A stretch of 64,000 nt of DNA from Phoronis australis (lineage: Eukaryota; Phoronida; Phoronidae): assembly GCA_002633005.1 (NCBI GenBank), contig NMRA01000646.1, positions 148,634-212,633 on the forward strand. The letters are read 5' to 3'. This document shows positions 34,339 through 45,735 of the stretch, piece by piece (the stretch's first letter is position 1; each line of letters opens with the position of its first letter). A program made the position numbers and the translations under genes. The notes under the pieces are model-generated. The model searched no databases. It saw nothing but the letters and a program-made list of their open reading frames with translations, and was not told the DNA's origin.

Positions 34339-34512
34339 AGTTGCGATGTGCCATGGTGGATGTTGAGAATGGCAAAGTAAATGCATCTGGAAACTACACT
34401 GAATTTGGTGATGTCATTAGTATCTCATGTAACCATGGTTACCATTTGAATGGCTCATTTACTGCCATCTGTGGAGCAAACCAGACTGTCACACCTCTAC
34501 CTACTTGTGATG
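34339..34512 (+). CDS. CCP/Sushi domain 4
   Basis: Acceptor TTGTTTTAG, donor G|GTATGT. LRCAMVDVENGKV, ISCNHGYHLNGS, AICGANQTVTPLPTC. The usual Trp before the last Cys is missing (VTPLP). Confidence 0.86.
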
Positions 34513-34755
34513 GTATGTTAAAACTGTTTATAATTAAGTTATTGGTTGATTTAGTGAATGCTAGGTGAAGTTTCCTTGTTCTTTAATGGAACTGAACAAG
34601 TGTCGATGCAATGTCATCGGAATCATTTTTATATTCAATTTAGGTGTTTTATGACATTTGCGCCAGGGATTTGAAGATTTCCTCACAATTATTTGTTATA
34701 TGTACTTTTTAATTCTCTTGTGTGTTGCCTTCTATTGTTCCCTTGTATTTTGTAG

Positions 34756-34869
34756 ATGTCAATGAATGCTTGAATGACAGTATTTGTGACCAATACTGCA
34801 AAAACTCTGATGGCAGCTTCCAGTGTTCTTGTGACCCTGGTTATAATCTAAATGGAACAAATTGTGTTG
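34756..34869 (+). CDS. EGF-like domain 1 (calcium-binding type)
   Basis: Acceptor TATTTTGTAG, donor G|GTAAGT, phase 1-1. DVNEC at the start, CDQYCKNSDGSFQC, SCDPGYNLNGTNC. D-x-N-E-C and SDGSFQC fit the calcium-binding EGF pattern. Confidence 0.9.
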
Positions 34870-35681
34870 GTAAGTGTGCCAACCAGCTAGCTGTATGAAG
34901 ACTATTGTCAAAATACAGCAAGGTGCTACTCCATTAGTTCTGTTCATCACCTTGTCGTGATACCTATGTCAACATGTAGACCTAATGTTCTGGGAGCCAA
35001 TCGACACTCACCTTGCCGGCGCTTACAGCCATTAAAGTGAAAAACGAAACGTCTTTTTCTTGTATAATTCTCTGCTTATTGTAACAAAGAAAGGTCTATT
35101 GTTGTTTTGAAAACAGTATGCTTGTGACAGGTGCACATGCCATCTCCTAAATTTTTGTGACATCTCTTGAGAGATGATGACAACTTCGCAGCAGTAAATT
35201 TTTTCCGAAATTCAGTTTGCTGGTTTTAAAATACTAAGAACTCATAAATCAGATCCAAAAGTGTTATGACATGTGCAAAACCTCATTAAAGAAGAACAGT
35301 TGATTGAAGAATCGGCAAAAAAAGAAACTGGCCAATAGGTGACACAACATTTCACGGGGCCAAAGACGACGCAAAATATCACTCCACAAGTTTAGCAGCA
35401 GAATAACGGGACAATGTCAATTTTTCCAACACCAGTAATTAATTTAGTTTACTAAAGGAAGAGTAGTTTTTAATGACACTGACTTTGTGTCAGATTTTAT
35501 TGGCCATTTTTTACCCACATCTGCACAGAGCTGTATATTTATCATACTAAATAATAGTCCACATTTATAAAAATAGCTCTCTTATACAATAATATTAATG
35601 AGGACTTATCAATCTGAATGCCATTTTGTATCTCACACTAGTTGAAGTGTGTTGGAGTTAAGTTTCACTCTGTTTTTTCAG

Positions 35682-35873
35682 ACATTAATGAGTGTGAAGG
35701 TGAGCACCACTGTGATGAGGTGTGTCACAACAGTGCAGGTAGTTACTCCTGTTCCTGTAACTCTACTGGTCATGTTCTCTATGCCTTTGATGGGATGGAG
35801 GGGTTCAATGTACCTGATTCTGAGACAGGTTTACTGCCTGGTGACAAGTATTACATCAACCATACCTGCGTTC
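35682..35873 (+). CDS. EGF-like domain 2 with a long loop before the last Cys
   Basis: Acceptor GTTTTTTCAG, donor C|GTAAGT. DINECEGEHHC, CHNSAGSYSCSC, then about 35 residues including LYAFDGMEGFNVPDSETG, then NHTCV. A normal EGF has 8-12 residues here. Confidence 0.86.
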
Positions 35874-36024
35874 GTAAGTACAGTGTACTTTTTCATTCAC
35901 GAAACTTCTCAACTACATGTAATGTGGGGCCAGGGTTTTGTGGTTTTTCCTCCATGTTCCTGTGTCCATATTTATGCAGAACTTGAGGTGTGTTGGTCAC
36001 AACTGGCAATGCATTGCTTACAGT

Positions 36025-36415
36025 TTCTCTCGAGGAATTATGATATGATGCAGACATCTATTGGATGTATGGTCTGCCTATTACGTGAACTCTAAAATAT
36101 GATATGCTGCAACCATCTATTGGATGTATAGTGTGCCTATTGGGTGAACTCTGAATTATGATATGCTGCAGCCATCTATTGGATGCATGGTCTGCCTATT
36201 GAGTGAACTCTGAATTATGATATGCTGCAGCCATCTATTGGATGTATGGTCTGCCTATTGAGTGAACTCTGAATTATGATATGGTGCAGCCATCTACTGG
36301 ATGTATGGTCTGCCTATTGAGTGAACTCTGAATTATGATATGGTGCAGCCATCTATTGGATGTATGGTCTGCCTATGGTGTGAACTCTGAATTATGATAT
36401 GGTGCAGCCATCTAT
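36025..36415. repeat. Minisatellite, unit about 60 bp
   Basis: About 6.5 copies of a unit containing GAATTATGATATGCTGCAG, CCATCTATTGGATGTATGG and TCTGCCTATTGAGTGAACTC. Intronic. Confidence 0.9.
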
Positions 36416-36586
36416 AATTACCAGGGTTTGATGGATAATCCTCAGGTTATATCAATTCTGTTGTCTTCTTCCCTGAGAATTTTCCACGAGAGAGAATTTT
36501 ATTAAAAAGCTTGAACAATAAATGCTTAATTTTCTCTATTTGATTTATTACTAAATTGTGATTTATGTAATCATTATTTTTTACAG

Positions 36587-36778
36587 CTAAGCAGTGTTCC
36601 AATAGTTTGAATTTCAAGGTTGGAGAAACTTATCGAGTAGACACATTCGGAAAACACAAATTTCATTATGGAGACAATGTGACTTTTTTCTGTGACATCG
36701 GGTTCATCAGTTCTGGTGAAAACTACAGTACCTGCCAGCCTGACGGTCAATGGAGTGCATCTAGGGTGAAATGTTCTG
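36587..36778 (+). CDS. CCP/Sushi domain 5
   Basis: Acceptor TTTTTTACAG, donor G|GTAAGT. KQCSNSLNFKVG, FFCDIGFISSG, STCQPDGQWSA, VKCS. Four CCP cysteines and the Trp. Confidence 0.87.
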
Positions 36779-36846
36779 GTAAGTTTCATTGCCATTATAA
36801 CAATCAATTGAATATACATATCTCTATATAATACTTAAGACTTTAN

Positions 36847-36957
36847 ATGGAGACAATGTGACTTTTTTCTGTGACATCGGGTTCATCAGTTCTGGTGAAA
36901 ACTACAGTACCTGCCAGCCTGATGGTCAATGGAGTGCATCTATGGTCAAATGTTCTG
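36847..36957 (+). pseudogene. Second partial copy of CCP exon 5 (probable assembly overlap)
   Basis: Starts right after the N at 36846 and repeats 36667-36778 with two or three base changes; the intron after it is again identical. It has no acceptor. Most likely two overlapping contigs or alleles joined end to end, so only one exon should be counted. Confidence 0.8.
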
Positions 36958-37258
36958 GTAAGTTTCATTGCCATTATAACAATCAATTGAATATACATAT
37001 CTCTATATAATACTTAAGACTTTATTGTGGAACTATGAAGGAAACTCACTTAATCTTTTGTTATAGTTACATTTTGTAATAGCATGAGTCATTGATGTGT
37101 TACAGACCCACTTGTGGTTTTTCTTATGCTAGATGTGTTTTTTGTTTTTAGTTGTTGCCTACTGGGACCTGAGCAAAATATATTACTTTAGTTGCAGCAA
37201 TCGTTGTGTACAATCTCTTCAGGACTGGTTTTGCTGATGACCCATTCTGTTATTTCAG

Positions 37259-37456
37259 TTGCTCGCTGTAAGGGTATTCCTGTGAAGCCTCAACATTACA
37301 ATTTGTCTACATCTGACGATATCAAGTACAATGACCACGTTAACATTACATGTTTCAAGTACCGTCCTTCACCTTTAGTTAAGACTTTGAGATGTGGCTA
37401 TGATGCACGTGGGGACACCTATGTCTTGATGGGAGGCACACCAACCTGTTCAGATA
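37259..37456 (+). CDS. CCP/Sushi domain 6
   Basis: Acceptor GTTATTTCAG, donor A|GTAAGT. ARCKGIPVKPQHY, VNITCFKYRP, LRCGYDARGD, GGTPTC. The spacing is CCP-like, but the GY after the second Cys and the Trp are absent. Confidence 0.8.
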
Positions 37457-37860
37457 GTAAGTTTTAGAGAACGTGTTTTTGTAGCAAATGACAGTCTCTT
37501 TTGTGCTTTGACCAGTGATTTTTTCTGCCTAAAGCTGTGTAGTGTTATAAGTGATTCAATGGAGATAGGAATTTGTGCTTAACTTTGGGTTGTTGATGCC
37601 CACATATATTATACGAGATGATATCCAAAGATTCTAGTAATTTGAGCATGGATCAACTAATAATGTAATGCAGTGGTTGTCTCCCCTTGTCCCCCTCCAA
37701 ATCATCCCTCTTGGCACGTATGTGTTCCGAGACAGTGTTTCTCCCATGCATTTTTCATACTCTTCACTTGTCACTTCCCCTTGCAACTTCAGCGATTGTC
37801 TTTGAATCGCATATTTTGACTGAATTTTAGTTGTTGGAAGTAAAAAGAAGTCACTAGTTG

Positions 37861-38520
37861 CTATACTGGGTCTGGTGAATAAGCTGGTTGTGGAATGATC
37901 TTTGTGTTCCTATAGTCCAAAAACTCTTGGACAACGTATGACATGTGAGAAGGCACGGTATAGTGTTGAAGGGACCATGCAGTCATTGTTTTTCTTCTGT
38001 TCCGGTCATTTGTGGCAAATGCTGTCCTAAGGTTGTTTCTAAAGTTCGCAGTAAAACTCCCCACTAACTGTTTGTTGCTAAGGCACAAATTTCTTGTGAA
38101 CAATGCCCTACCTGTTGAAAAAACAATGTTCACGGACTTCACATTGCCTGGAACTTGTCACGCCTTTTTCGGTCATAGTGAAACAAATGACTTCCATTGT
38201 GATGGCTCTTGCTTAGCCTTGGGTGTCCCTTGTATCCACTGTAATAATCCTTGGGTGTCCCTTGTATCCACTGTAATAAACCAATTCCATGTCAGCTCTG
38301 ACTCGTTTGAGATCCCAGCAAATTGCAGTGTCTTCTGTTTATTGCTGACAAGTCATGGAACAGATTTGGTAGAAATATGCCTAATGTTTAGTTCATCTGA
38401 CAAATTTGCTGAACACATTTCTAAAATGTTGCATTTTTCAGCAGTCTCCTTCAGTTGGTATAGTCATGTGCACTTTTTCTGCAGTGTTTTTCTTGTCAGT
38501 GGTGTGCCGCAGCGCTCATA
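37861..38520 (-). mobile_element. Mariner-type transposase fragment, inactive
   Basis: Minus-strand reading contains HMSYVVQEFLDY, RNTKIIPQPAYSPD and upstream VGSFTANFRNNLRTAF, matching the C-terminal catalytic part of mariner transposases. The catalytic HDN is changed to HYT, the reading stops at SPDP, and upstream parts have stops and a short internal duplication near 38220-38280. Lies in a host intron. Confidence 0.75.
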
Positions 38521-39366
38521 ATCTTCAATGTATGTTTGACTCTCCTTGGAACATCGGTACCACACAAATGCTATTTCGTGACCATTTCATTGTTTCTTTG
38601 AATTTTTTGGCATCCGCCTCTCTACAGACCAAACCACTCTAAGGACAATGCCTAACTTCACGGAAATAAATGACAGGTCTGACTGCTGTTGTGCCTTCTA
38701 TTTCTGTTTCTGTTTCTGTGGTGATGTCAGAGGGTAGGCACTGGGATAGTCTCTGCCCTCCTCCTTCCAGTGTCGCACGCAATGTAAATTTGGAGATGCA
38801 ACCAAGTTCGTGCCTTCTAGTGGCAATTTTGTTTTTTTTTTTGTTTTTTTTGCTTATGGTTCAATATCCTGAATCGATCTTCATGAAATAGGCTCAGCCT
38901 GGTGTATTGTCATATCCAACTAATGTGAAGTCCTTCAATGGCAGTTTTGTTTTTTCTATGCTTTTGTCTTGTCATCTATCAAGTTTCTTGATGGATATTC
39001 ATGATGTTTGGCAAATAAGTTACTATCACGTAGATGATGGCGCAAGCCTTGTTGAAGAATGATTTGACATAAGTTGCTCCACCTAATGGCCTTATTGCTG
39101 TTTAGTTCTTTGTTGCCTGCCGGCCAAACTACGTGAAGAATCACGATGAGGTTTTTGGCAGGTTTGTTTCTATTGAGGAGAGCGTTGCTGACTTGCTGTG
39201 CACCTCCTACAGCCTATTTTAAGTTTTCTAGTATTTCTAACATTAATGGTTATATTTAAAATAATCGCTATTCTTTGTGTCTGTGTTGTGTGTACACTTT
39301 AGGTGTATATCAACACTTTATGAGGGTTTACATGTTGTGTAATGAACCTGTATTCTGTGTCTTAAG

Positions 39367-39570
39367 CTTACATTGACTGTGGAACACCAAAGCAGTCCGA
39401 TTACAGTGGATGTCAAATCAACAGTTCATCACTGAGTACTACATACTTGTCGACATTTGACCTGTCACCACTGCATGGCTATTCGTTACGTGGCCAGTCA
39501 TCACTGGGGAACTCTACAGTGACTTGTATGGAGAATGGCACGTGGGACTTTGGAAGTATCACTTGTGTTG
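39367..39570 (+). CDS. CCP/Sushi-like domain 7
   Basis: Acceptor TGTCTTAAG, donor G|GTGAGT. YIDCGTPKQSDYSGC, LHGYSLRGQSS, TVTCMENGTWDFGSITC. The start and end are typical CCP; the region of the second Cys is atypical. Confidence 0.82.
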
Positions 39571-40103
39571 GTGAGTCTACTATTTTTTGCAAAAACGGTG
39601 ATGAAATGCTACTTGATTTGGTGACAGATGACTCCATACATGATTGTCACAATCTTTAGCTGTTGTATTTCATTCCAAATTGTATGAGAAATATTGTAAA
39701 CCTAAGGTACATTGGTCATGTGTGGACATGTGCAACATTTTAGAATTAAGGGTACTCTGGACCTATGGTATGTTTGGATTCATCAGAGGTCATTGTGAAT
39801 CAGGGATCTTTGTTTGCACATTGATCACAAGACTTGTAACAACCCTTGACAGTATGAACATTACTAGACTCTTGTTTGTGACCAGGCCAATATCCTATTG
39901 TGTAATTCCAAATCCAAAATGCAGTTTGCACACAGATTCCAGGTCGCATGACTTTGATGACCAAAAAAGCATGCCATGGAGCATTTTCCATGTTACAAAA
40001 CCCCTATTTTCCATTTAATTATAAAAAATGATGTGGTGTTGTTCTGATGTTGTGTGACCGGTATATCCTGTTTGACTAAAAAATGCTGTTGGGGTGTTTT
40101 CAG

Positions 40104-40310
40104 GTGACGCTTCTCAGCTCACCACAGTTGGAATGCCCAAATTACATACATGTTAGGATTGCAAGTTGGCCAAAATTTCTGCTTGCATTTCCATATGTGA
40201 CCTGCAGCTCATTAAGTCAAGCCCTGTTTGAGATGAGGATAACAACTGAAGGTATTTTGTATAGTATTGCAAAAGATGAAATAGCACTTGTCTGTAACTG
40301 TCCAAAACAA
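40104..40310 (+). CDS. Doubtful CCP-like exon
   Basis: Acceptor TTTTCAG, donor AAG|GTGAGT. The open frame has LECPNYIHVR, PYVTCSS and LVCNCPKQ. The frame requires phase 0 (or 2 from an inner AG), but the exon before ends in phase 1, and 39367-39570 joins 40384 directly in frame. It may be a cryptic, alternative or decayed exon. Confidence 0.3.
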
Positions 40311-40383
40311 GGTGAGTACAGTCACATAACCTATTGAATTTGTGAAGAAGCAATCACGTGACATAATGTGAACTGTGTTACAG

Positions 40384-40569
40384 GTGCGGTATGCCCTGAT
40401 CCTGGTCGTAAGGCTGGCACACAACTGATTGCTTCGTCCTTCGTTCCTGCTTCTAACGTGACATACAAATGTCTACAGCATGGTTATACAGTGAATGGGC
40501 AATCATCAATGCAGTGTTTGACACAGAATGGAAGTGCATTGTGGGATGGAGAAGCACCGTCTTGCTCAG
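40384..40569 (+). CDS. CCP/Sushi domain 8
   Basis: Acceptor GTGTTACAG, donor G|GTAAAC, phase 1-1. AVCPDPGRKAG, VTYKCLQHGYTVNG, SMQCLTQNGSALWDG, PSC. Confidence 0.88.
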
Positions 40570-40762
40570 GTAAACTTACCTTGATTCTTGAAATGAGACT
40601 GTTGACAATATTTTACACTTAACATTCATTTCATATTCTATAATTGTTCATTAATTTATTGTTTTGTTATTACTACATCATTCTTTTAATAAGAACAGCT
40701 AATGGGGGAGGAACCAAACTTTACTTTCTCAACAAAATATTATTAAAAGTGTTTCGAAATTT

Positions 40763-40960
40763 TTTGTTATGTTATTGTTAACAATCCTGCTTTTTAGTGT
40801 ACAACCATCCTCAAACAAAGTGTGTTTCATTGTTATGTTATTGTTAACAATCATGCTTTTTAGTGTACAACCATCCTCAAACAAAGTGTGGTTCATTGTT
40901 ATGTTATTGTTAACAATCATGCTTTTTAGTGTACAACCATCCTCAAACAAAGTGTGGTTC
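40763..40960. repeat. 66-bp tandem repeat, three copies
   Basis: Unit contains TTGTTATGTTATTGTTAACA, GCTTTTTAGTGTACAACC and ATCCTCAAACAAAGTGTG. Copies are almost identical. Intronic; each unit has a TTTTTAG that resembles a 3' splice site. Confidence 0.9.
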
Positions 40961-41596
40961 AATGTGTTTGTCTTCAGCATCTCTTCAGAAAAGGAAAAAA
41001 TGCATTTCATCAATGGATGAGTTTGTGGGTTCTTTTAAAATTTGATATTGTGTATTGAGATCATTCCAAATGTTGGCATGAGAAATGTGGAGGTATGCAT
41101 CTTTTCAAACTTTGACCTGATCTGATATCGAACAAAAATATGTGCTGGTTGTATTTGTACTTCTTTATCAGAATTTTGACATGTAAACAGTTAAAAGTAA
41201 CTGTTACAGTAAACACATTTCATTGAATTACTTGAAGCTTCAAAATTTAATGCATGAGTTTTCGTGAATCTTTGAAGAGTTTTCCTTTCTCTGTGAAGCA
41301 TTTAAAGGTCATTGGTCCTCATAAAAGGGTTGAAATTGAGCAGTTTTCATCAGACTTGTCTATTTTGGTTAATCAATGTGAATTATAATTGTAAGATCAT
41401 AAAAGCAACCAAAAGTTGTACACAGTCTGATGCCAGAAAAGAATTACATTCAACCATAGAACCTCATGCACATACTTATGTTTGTTATGACCTTGTATAT
41501 GACTTTTAACAAAACAAAATGTCTGATCATTTTTTCTATAATGGTTCTTAATAGGCCTAAAATGCATTGTGTAAATATAATTATATTAACTTTCAG

Positions 41597-41845
41597 ATGC
41601 AGAAAAGCCCGTCTGGCTTCTTGACTACGAATGTGGAAAAACATTCTATGTGACCAAATTTTCTACAATTGAGATGTCAGACTTCAAGTTTCCTCAGGCT
41701 TCTGATAATACAGCTGTGAAGGAGTTCAAGATGGAGCCCACCATCAGCATGGGCGTAGTGATCATCACAGATTTCAGTGTTCAATTTACTGCCATTGACT
41801 GGAACAACAACACAGCAATGTGTAACGTTACCTTTAAGGTGAAAG
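41597..41845 (+). CDS. HYR domain 1
   Basis: Acceptor AACTTTCAG, donor G|GTATGA, 249 nt, phase 1-1. DAEKPVW at the start, FPQASDNTAV, then SVQFTAIDWNNNTAMC and NVTFKV. This is the HYR (hyalin repeat, Ig-like) pattern: P-x-SDN in the middle and TA.D..N.A.C.F.V at the end. Confidence 0.85.
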
Positions 41846-43907
41846 GTATGAAGATTGTGACCTAACATGATAATCTTGCAGATTACAAACTTGTGACTGG
41901 TATTTCTTGTTGTCTGCCATTGACTGGTCTGAGCTTTGTGATCTGTGTCGCTGTAATTGCTTTCTTTTCATGCCATCTTGTGCATGTGATGGAGAGCGAC
42001 AGTCTTTATTTTGAAACTCAGTGCTGACATTGTAGACTTGCTGATGCAGACATATTGTTAATTTATACACGGCATCTGTCCCATAATCAGCATACTAGAG
42101 ATAAAAAGGAGAGTTGGGTTTGAAAATAGCACAATTAATATACATCCTGTGGAAAGGTGGACGTAGAAAAGCAGCCATTTATTATGATGCAACAGTTTAT
42201 TGAAATAATAAAAAATGTGGTCTATGGAAGTTTGACATAGAAAAGTCTCCACCTAATGAATAAGGAGGCATAGAGAGAGCTACATCTTAAGGAATGTAAA
42301 AGAAAATTTATGATCGACAAACTGTTCCAAGTTCTCTCCTGTGATGAGTTACCCGAGTTTTGCTCAAAACCATCAGGAACGATGAGCCTTGGCTGGTGTC
42401 AGCACTTCACATTTTGAACCCTATCCCTCAGTGGGAGACAATTAATATGCGTCTCAGATGGCCAATTTGGTTGTGGCTGTCCACTGTTAAATTTCAAATT
42501 CGCACTTTCACAGATGCGAGTTTTTGTATTTGTCTAAAAGAAATGTTTCAGTAACTTCAAATGAAAAATTCTCCAACTATGAGATTAGTTACAATAATTT
42601 GAAGAGTGTAAGTTGTGGAATTAGCACAATGCGTTCTGCATGTTTATTTTGTGTAATTGAATTAGGCTTAATACCATGATACATACAGAAATTGTGTAAC
42701 TCAAGGAAGCTCTTTTGGCCTCAGGAGAAAAATTAGCCAATGCGTCTCAAATGAAGCGTGTGTCACAAGCTATAGTTACCAGAGATGAAAAGGAGGCTGA
42801 GATAGGCAATATAAGGTCATTGATTATGACATATACAAGTACTAGGAATATGGTAGAGAATACAAAATAAATAAGTAAAAATAATGATCTCTTGTAAGAC
42901 AGGCAATAAAAAGCACCAGCCGCATGGAGGTATGAGAAAATGCAGAAATGGGCGATGGCAGAGGGTGAATAAAAGTGGATAAGATTAAGGACGTACATAG
43001 ATGTGGGCGTCACAAAGAAGTTTAACTGAAACACGAGACTGGGTAACAAAGAAATACCTATTAGAACAACACGTGACAATCGTCAGCCTACAAGAATCAA
43101 TTAAGAGCTGACCTTACTCAAGGCAAATGATAACAATATAGTCCAATGAGAAGTCTGGGATGGTGACGTGTAGTCTTGCACAAAGGAATTAGTGGACTGG
43201 TCCGAAAAGAAGAAAATGAGAGAAAAGGAGTGAGACAGATCCATATGCTCACATATTAAATATTTAACAAGTGAAATACCATTTATGATAGACATATGTC
43301 CCGAATAAGACATAACTTTATACGTGCATTGTAAGCCCGTTACCAGAGATGAAAAAGGGACCAAGATAGGCGATATAAGGTCATTTATCATGACAAATAC
43401 AACTGCAAAAAATACTATAGAGACTCCAAAATCAATAATCAAAAACAAAGACAGTCAATTGAAATACTGAATGGTGATGTCATCCCTCATGACCTATAAT
43501 ATGAACGCCAGCAAGTGACATGGAGAATTGAGAAATAGTGCAAAAGGGGGTCAAATGAGAAGGACGAGTCCATATGATCACATAAAATGTAAAATTAAGT
43601 TAATTAGTGAAATTTATGTTCGCCGTATGTCCTGTAATGAACATAAGAGTTTTTCCTGTGAAGCTTTGTTTCCAAAGATAAAAAGGAGAGGTCGGTTGGT
43701 GAAAATGGTCATTTATAAGATGTAACAAATAAAGATTACTTACAAAAATACAGTCTGAAAAGTTGGGATTTAGAAATACTTGCATGAGAGAATTGCGTTT
43801 TTGTAACTCACCTAATGGCTTCTTATCAATTGTTCAATGGCCATTGTAGAAACAACTAAATTAATGGTGTTGCTTTTGCTTAAGTTCATGTCATTTTTGT
43901 TTGCTAG

Positions 43908-44174
43908 ATGAAACTCCGCCTTCCTTGAACTGTGGAAACCTTCTGATCATGGTTAATGGTAGTGAGACCAAGGTTGATAATGCATCCATCAAGGCAGTAG
44001 TTAATGCTACAGACAACACAACACCTGAGGACAAGATTGTCATCACTGTAGACCGTTCTGATGTGCCAGCTTCAGTCAACATATCAAATGTCAACATGAT
44101 GTATTCAGCTGTAGTTACAGCTCGAGATGATAGTGATAATGAGGCTCAGTGTAGACTCGATGTTCTTGTGAAAC
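43908..44174 (+). CDS. HYR domain 2
   Basis: Acceptor TTTGCTAG, donor C|GTAAGT, 267 nt. DETPPSLNC, VVNATDNTTPEDK, YSAVVTARDDSDNEAQC, LDVLVK. Two tandem HYR domains before a CCP match the SVEP1 order. Confidence 0.85.
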
Positions 44175-44333
44175 GTAAGTAGAATCCATTATTAAGTTTA
44201 TTCTGACAACACAAGTTTCAGATTTGCATTGTAGGTTGCGTATCTATAATTTGACAATTTAGGGTTTATATTCTGTATCATTTCTTATTATTTTATTGCT
44301 ATTCAGACTACCTCTAGTGATTTTTCATTGTAG

Positions 44334-44540
44334 CGAAGGAGTGCACTCTTCCTTTCCTGCGTACTCCAAGAAATGGTGGCAAGATTTGTCAAGAGACAGC
44401 TACTGGATACACATGTGAGGTGTACTGCAATAAGGGATTTTATTTCCGTGACACAGCGAGAGCAGCTCAAAACATCACATACACATGTAACCATGGGGGA
44501 AGTTGGTCTCCTTCTGCTGCAGACGTTCCTTCATGTGTTA
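44334..44540 (+). CDS. CCP/Sushi domain 9, post-HYR type
   Basis: Acceptor TTCATTGTAG, donor A|GTAAGT. KECTLPFLRTPRNGGKIC, YTCEVYCNKGFYF, ITYTCNHGGSWSP, PSC. The extra cysteines before the GF motif are typical of the CCP that follows HYR in SVEP1-like proteins. Confidence 0.85.
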
Positions 44541-45608
44541 GTAAGTATTCCAGTTGAACTAATTGTTTGTTACTGGATGATGTTCATCAGGCTCATGTTT
44601 TGCTACGTACATCTTGAAGTTGTTTTAAAGGAGAATGTCACCTGATTTTATTAGTCTTCTTTAATCGGTTTATATCCACATTTCCTCGTATACGGTAGAT
44701 CTTACCACACCGAGAACCTTGTGATGGATGTTAATTTTGTGAAACTTTGGAAAGCATATTCCTATCGTTCATGAGACAGAATTAGCAAACTTTCTGACAG
44801 ATCTTATTACTGGTGTCCCCCCTACTGACAATTTCAGTTTTTTAAAAATTTTAAAGAGACACCAACCCCTCATTTTTGGATGGATTCCACATATTTTGTA
44901 CCACATAGTGACTAATTTTACTGTTTTTAAGTTGTTTGGCATCCACCTTTCTATCTGTCAAATCACTCTTACTAAAGATCTTTGTTCCTGTTGGTGGATG
45001 GCTAACGATGATTTTTGGTTTGCTCCGTCTGCATTGGCACCCTGTTTTGGCAGTTTTATTTTGTTTGCCTGTGGCTCAATGCAGGTCCCTTGATGGAGCT
45101 TTGTGAAATTTGTCATGTGTTTCCATTCAGGAGAGTCCAAGTGACATGGTGTTTGATACAAATTCGACTATTGCGAAGCCGCCGGCCTAGTGTTTTTCTT
45201 TACATTTGTCTTGATGTCTTCCAAGTACCTGGATGCATGTTCATAAAATTTGACAAATAGGTTACTTTTACATAGGCAAGAGAACCATGAGCCCTGTTTT
45301 TGGTGGAGTTGATTTACATTGTACACCCATTGGCAAGTGGATTTTTTATTGTCTTGTGTCCTTTGTTGTCTGCCTCCTTATCCTCTGAACTTCTTCAAGA
45401 ATGGTGAAAGGGCATTTCTGACCTGCTTTGCACATCCTGCTCTGTTTATTTTGAAATCAGTGTTTAAAATAATGATCAACTCTTGTATCTTCACTGTATG
45501 TGATACATACAGTGGATTAATTCATATTGATGCCATTATTGGTTTATTTACTTTTGATTTGAGACCTTGCTCTGTGCACAAAGTAGAGGTCTAATTAACC
45601 TCCCAAAA

Positions 45609-45735
45609 TGGACTAACTCGCCAAGTAGACTAACCCGCCAAGTAGACTAACTCGCCAAGTAGACTAACCCGCCAAGTAGACTAACCTGCCAAGTAAACTA
45701 ACCCGCCAAGTAGACTAACCCGCCAAAGTTGACTA
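45609..45735. repeat. 17-bp minisatellite
   Basis: About seven copies of AGACTAACCCGCCAAGT with CT and CC variants. Confidence 0.92.

Larger units (their letters stand above)
32063..44333. other. Introns of the CUB-to-HYR block
   Basis: Besides the listed repeats, 33307-34338, 34870-35681 and 39571-40103 hold nothing I can name. 38660-39215 carries dispersed CTAGTGG-type repeat units. 41846-43907 has three diverged copies of an unnamed sequence (starts about 42774, 43340 and 43668: CCAGAGATGAAAA followed by GGTCATT). Confidence 0.5.

Noticed and set aside
36847-36957. Extra CCP exon
   Set aside because: No acceptor, near-identical to the previous exon and intron, and starts at an N; best read as a contig overlap.
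38012-38521. 169-codon plus-strand frame
   Set aside because: Antisense shadow of the mariner transposase fragment.
42747-43448. Two membrane-like minus-strand frames
   Set aside because: Hydrophobicity comes from AT-rich repeat copies; no family match and no start or splice context.
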